This document shows, piece by piece, positions 59,640 to 64,000 of a stretch of 64,000 bases of DNA (position 1 is the stretch's first letter; each line of letters starts with the position of its first letter). The stretch is from Ciona savignyi. Taxonomy: Eukaryota; Chordata; Ascidiacea; Phlebobranchia; Cionidae. The stretch spans positions 319,187-383,186 of the forward strand of contig CH003374.1 of the NCBI GenBank assembly GCA_000149265.1. Reading direction: 5' to 3'. The notes under the pieces are model-generated. The model had not been told where the DNA came from, did not search any database, and saw only the letters and a list, made by a program, of their open reading frames with translations. The position numbers and the translations under genes are program-made.

Positions 59640-62600
59640 TCAATCCTTCATTGTAAATCTTGCTATAGAGTTGGCCACAGCTGGAGATGTTGGGTCAGTT
59701 TCGGGTTGAGGTTTGAAGCCAACATCTGATGCCATGGTAACGATGCGATTCGCAAATCCTTCAACTTGGGATTTATCCAAGTCTAATATGTACCTGGGGG
59801 TGGTTGATATTGGTTATCTTTAGAAAACAAAGTATAGTTTTAAAACATGGTCAAATTTGCTTTTTTGATGTGGAACACAGGGAATATTCAATTATACTTA
59901 CTTAACAAGTTCAATGTGCAGAGTGGCATGCTTGGCAAATATATCATGAAGCATAGGAGTTAGGATGTGAACCATACTGCAACATAATTTATATTAGATG
60001 GTTTAATAATTCTATGTAGCCTATGGGGTTACATGTATGAACCAAGTCGATAAAATTGTTAAACAATTTAGTCAAACACCAGAAAAAACCTCTGAAAAGG
60101 TTTTTAAGCTCAATAGTCAATACTGTTTTCAATTAAAGCTCCTTGGTTTAATCATTAACCAATACTAACAATTCTGCCCTTAGCACACTGTAGATAAGGC
60201 ATTCATTCCATCAACTTATCCTTTAAAGTTTTGACCTTATTTTCCCATAGAGTTATAATAAATTCAAAATTTGAATAAAACTACCTTCTTCCGTGGCACA
60301 TACCTAGCTGATATAAAAGCAGAGTTGAAAAGCTTCTTAAACTTTGATTTCCTCGGCAAGTCAGCCATGGCGTTTAGAGGTAGGAAGTGTACACAGATCT
60401 CCTCTGATGGTATGGGAGCTGTGTGGAAATGTAAAACATATGTCCTCTACATGTACTGTGGATTAGGTAGAAGCAACAGCTTAGTACATATGATTGTCAT
60501 TAAATAACATGGTACAGCAGTAAATCATATTTCATGGGGCAAGATGCTCATTTTCATTGCTACACGAGAGAAAATGCCAAGAAGGATCATAATAAGTACC
60601 GTTTTTTAATTAAAACGAAATTGATACTGTTCAATTTCACCACAAACTGATTTGTAAAGGTTACAACCAACCGTAATATTCACGATGTCCATTTTGCTCA
60701 TGTGTGGCTTCACCAATGGAATCGTGGTGTTCTGCTTCATCTAATTCCACAATTTTTTCTTCTTCCTTTATGGTTCGGTCACCAGTGGCGAGCTCGTTAA
60801 ACATGGTGGTCAAGTTGTGCAAAGTAATATCTTCTGCTGTCTGTATATTAGTTATGGTATGAAATTAATTGTGTTCTTGTTTAATGAAGAAAAAGGCGCT
60901 TCACTATAATCGGCTATATCCGAATAGTGTGGTTTATTAAATAAATAGGTCTTTATAGCACAATTCAACCATGGGAATATGTATTATTTATAGATATATA
61001 ATTATATATATATAATGTTTAGTTGTCTACATTATTTTTTTTTGTGAGAAAACTTGCAGACATCTATACTACTAAGTATTGCGAAAGTAGAGTAGTAAAA
61101 AGTGGTATAGTATTTCCAGAGCTGACAGTCAAGTTTGCCACAAATCAACAAATACAACTTACCTTTACAGGTTTACCATTTGCTGTTTTTAACAGAGTTT
61201 TGTCTTCTGTATCAACACCAAACGCTATATAAGGTCCCGTAACCATGTCACCCCAGTATCCCCGACATGGTACTCTCTCTCCGTCTCTCTGTGAGTAACG
61301 GAATGTTGCATAGAAATATAAATGTACAAAGTATAAAAATTAACTACAGTAAGACCTTATCTATGATGTAAATTGCTTTTCTAGAACAATATTGTGATAC
61401 TTAATATCCAGACTCAACCAGATAGGTCATGGAACAGTATTATTGAAGTAAAAATGTCTGTTACATTAAACAGCGCCAGTACTTGCTTGGGCACTTGGCT
61501 TCGAACAACTGTTTTGTAAAGACAGTTTACAATAATTTTAACAATTTACATAACATTGGTATTAATACTATATACGATTTTAACTATATATAAACAGGTT
61601 ATTTAATAATGTATCTTAACCCTTTAACTGCCGGCTGTTTTTTTGGTCATTTTTGGGCTAAGTTGCCTTAGGTTAGAAGCTTCTGTACAAAAAACTATTG
61701 ATGTAAGCATGATATGATCAACAGAAAAGTTGTTCAGTAATAAATTTTCTTTTGTTTTACATTAGTAAAATTTTGATGACGTCATGCATCGTGCAATGAC
61801 GTCATGTGTTTTTATTTAGATCAACAAAAACTATCATTTTTTCTCATTTACAAACAAAACAGTATGTAGCAAAGTTATTTATGATTATCTTTGGACCATT
61901 TTTGTACTACTCTTTTTGTGATGACCTCACAACTTGACTGATGACGTCGTAATACGCAAATCAATTTTTTTTTTTTTTTACTCTTGCCCAATGAAACACA
62001 AACACATGGCCACAGGAAAACAAAACTGATGCAAAACATCTTCAAAAAGGTTCTTCATTGCTAGAACTACTTGAAAATAAAGCACAACTGCTTCCAGGAT
62101 CACCATCAGCCAACAAAAGGGCAGTTTCTTCAACAGAATATCTGTTTTTACCCTCCGAAAGCTCAAAAAATGGCCTAATCCAAAATGTACAAGCGAAAAA
62201 CGAATGGGTTGTTTTCAAACTAAACAAGCGAACCATGACGACAATAGTTGAAAACTAATCGGGGACTAAAACAGTAATTAAAACTAATTAAACCAACCAA
62301 AACCACACATATATTTATACGTTTTTTAAAACTTAAATAACTAAAAAATTTCAAATGCAAACCTATATATCATCTTATATTGGTAAATGCAGAAATTATT
62401 CAGCTCTCCAGCGCCATCTCACTGATCAAAATCGGCCGTATACTTTTCCATTTATGCAATTTTCGGCGCTGTCGACTTGAGTCGACAGCGGCAGTTAAAG
62501 GGTTAAGAGTCTCGAATTGCCTTTAACTTTTATATTAATATAATACTGTACGAGTACCAAGCAGAATCAATTAAAAATTCATGCATTACAAAACAGTTTC

Positions 62601-64000
62601 AACCACAACCTCTTTAATTAACGCTACCCTAAACACAACTTACTAACATCAACATAAAACCTACCCGCTTCAAATGTATTCCTGTAGCCATGGATTTGTT
62701 TGGTTGGTCATAGATTCCCTCCCTAGCTTCGAAGGCAACCCCATTTTCTCTCCATCGAAAATATTCACTTTTCGTGATTACTTTTGCCTAGGTGTATGAG
62801 GAAGTGTTATTTTAGCTGTGGAATTGTAGTTCACTAATTTTCCGAATTCTTGCGTGGTTTGCCTGGTTTCACTTGGCACAAGCGCATTTAACATTCTACA
62901 GACGCAACAATTACATGGACTTATAATTAAAAGACACAACAAATGGTATTTTATTAGATTATCTTCTAGCTTGTTATTTTAGATGGAATGCCAGAACCAG
63001 TTACTAAATCAAGTTTTATATCCAAAAAGAATTTCAAAAAATTATACGAAACCGGCTACACAGTACAGACAAAACAACCCACCCCCAAGTCATGTAGTTT
63101 CATAGAGAGGTCCCAATCAAATGCCCCTTTTCGTGTGTCGTACCTCGTTCCCAGGTATTGTCGTAACCGATTGTCCCATACAGTTGATATATTAAAATAT
63201 CGTGGGTTTGGTTCTCGCCAGAACTTGAAAATCCCCTCTAAGTAATCCCGCTCTTTATACTGGAACAAGAAAATTACCATAAAATACTTAATTGACATTT
63301 TGAACTTTCAAAATCTCAGGTACTAATTAGGTTAACCGTACTGCTGGATTCAAACAAAAGTACTAAATAAAATTCTACTTTTTATTTTAAAATGTTAACA
63401 CTCTATTTCATTTACACTTTTTTACTTTCACTATATACATTGAAAAAAAATTTCCGTTGATCAATATATTTATTTGACACAATATGCTGTTTACGAGTTT
63501 CAAAACCTAAATAATTAAAATTCTAGTGAATTATTAAACAGTTACCGAATGGTGTTGGTGCTTGTTTGGTTTAAGGTTAGAATCAAATATAAAAATTCTA
63601 CAATGTTTTGAACTCAAATCAACCAACTGAATGCCACAAAGTACAAAAAAACATTAAAATGGATAAAGGAGTCTGTCACTTAATTAAAATGGATAAAGGA
63701 GTCTGCCTACCCAATCACAGGCTCAAGACAAATATTAAAAAAATGACAGAGTGTATTTTAGCTTTCCTTGGTAAAAACGATTGCTGAAGATTGATTTTAC
63801 AAGTTCATACAAATCAATATTTACAAAAGGTATGTCATAACAAACCTGCAACAACACTGAAAAAGGAACCAAAATACCTTGAGCTGTGAGAGATCAATAG
63901 AGGGCATTCGTTCATCAAAGTAATCCAGATCCGTGATCATTTCTATGAATAGATTTGCCTTCTCCTGTAAGTATTGCACGGTTTGTTGTCGGATCATTGA
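59640..64000 (-). CDS. DNAAF3: DNAAF3 dynein axonemal assembly factor, partial (eight exons seen)
   Basis: Exons in transcript order: 63878-64000 (cut by the window edge), 63083-63259, 62665-62787, 61163-61288, 60672-60840, 60304-60418, 59902-59976, 59640-59793; 353 residues plus stop. All junctions keep phase. Diagnostic stretches: YKERDYLEGIFKFW, WDNRLRQYLGTRYDTRKG, DWDLSMKLHDLG, WRENGVAFEAREG, VPCRGYWGDMVTGPYIAFG and VHFLPLN. DNAAF3 is a cytoplasmic factor for preassembly of ciliary dynein arms; loss causes immotile cilia in vertebrates and Chlamydomonas (established). About 100 or more N-terminal residues lie beyond the right edge. The intron between exons 62665-62787 and 61163-61288 carries a piggyBac-like element. 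It is convergent with CMAS. Confidence 0.95.
61616..62506. mobile_element. TTAA-flanked piggyBac-like element 3 (883 bp), with CRE palindromes
   Basis: TTAA at 61616-61619 and 62503-62506. The ends share CCCTTTAACTGCCG exactly in inverted orientation. It contains two exact TGACGTCA palindromes (61777-61784, 61797-61804) and a near-match TGACGTCG. It is related to element 2 at 39999: both have TTTTGATGACGT followed by AATGACGTCAT. A minus-strand frame (62042-62236) is acidic and Ser-rich but not recognisable as a transposase. It lies in a DNAAF3 intron. Confidence 0.8.
63653..63705. repeat. 30-bp tandem duplication in DNAAF3 intron
   Basis: ATTAAAATGGATAAAGGAGT (plus CTG) occurs twice, 30 bases apart. 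It lies between the exons at 63083-63259 and 63878-64000. Confidence 0.8.

Overview
The window is AT-rich animal DNA: intron-dense genes with GT-AG splice sites, long non-coding introns full of small transposons, and one 100-N assembly gap at 26261-26360. Protein content, compact metazoan gene structure and the repeat types suggest a tunicate, most likely Ciona. That assignment is inference from family recognition; no database search was run. Exon models below were read by hand from splice sites, and I checked that reading phase is preserved across every junction, apart from the two MEGF8 exons that face the gap.

Layout, left to right. (1) 409-7657, plus strand: the last 16 exons of the spliceosomal DEAD-box helicase DDX46/Prp5; its N-terminal third lies off the left edge. 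(2) 8530-11033, minus strand: a complete nine-exon synaptotagmin (SYT1/2 type), convergent with DDX46. (3) 14344-18498, plus strand: ribosomal protein eL30 (RPL30) in four exons. Its second intron contains a complete intronless gene for translation initiation factor eIF2-alpha (16728-17672) on the same strand. (4) 18499-23145: intergenic, with a broken Ty3/gypsy integrase relic and a 0.95-kb TA-flanked inverted-repeat element. (5) 23146-49834, plus strand: MEGF8, a giant single-pass receptor-like protein, in at least 45 exons with one interval lost in the gap. (6) 50904-53393, plus strand: a short peflin-type penta-EF-hand protein. (7) 55942-58535, plus strand: CMP-sialic acid synthetase (CMAS), catalytic domain only. 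(8) 59640-64000, minus strand: the dynein-arm assembly factor DNAAF3, whose 5' part runs off the right edge.

Non-coding DNA is dominated by small mobile elements: a tRNA-derived SINE family (about 16 copies or fragments, one inserted inside another), two hAT-like elements sharing one end, a 295-bp hAT-like MITE with a perfect 8-bp target duplication, three TTAA-flanked piggyBac-like elements (two of them carrying palindromic CRE-type TGACGTCA sites), and a 26-bp minisatellite beside a MEGF8 splice acceptor.

The genes do not form one pathway. RPL30 and eIF2-alpha both serve translation and are physically interlocked. DDX46 serves splicing, SYT serves calcium-triggered exocytosis, MEGF8 and DNAAF3 are both linked to left-right patterning in vertebrates, and CMAS activates sialic acid. 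The most unusual feature is the eIF2-alpha gene nested in the RPL30 intron, with a possible spliced-leader acceptor just upstream of its start codon.
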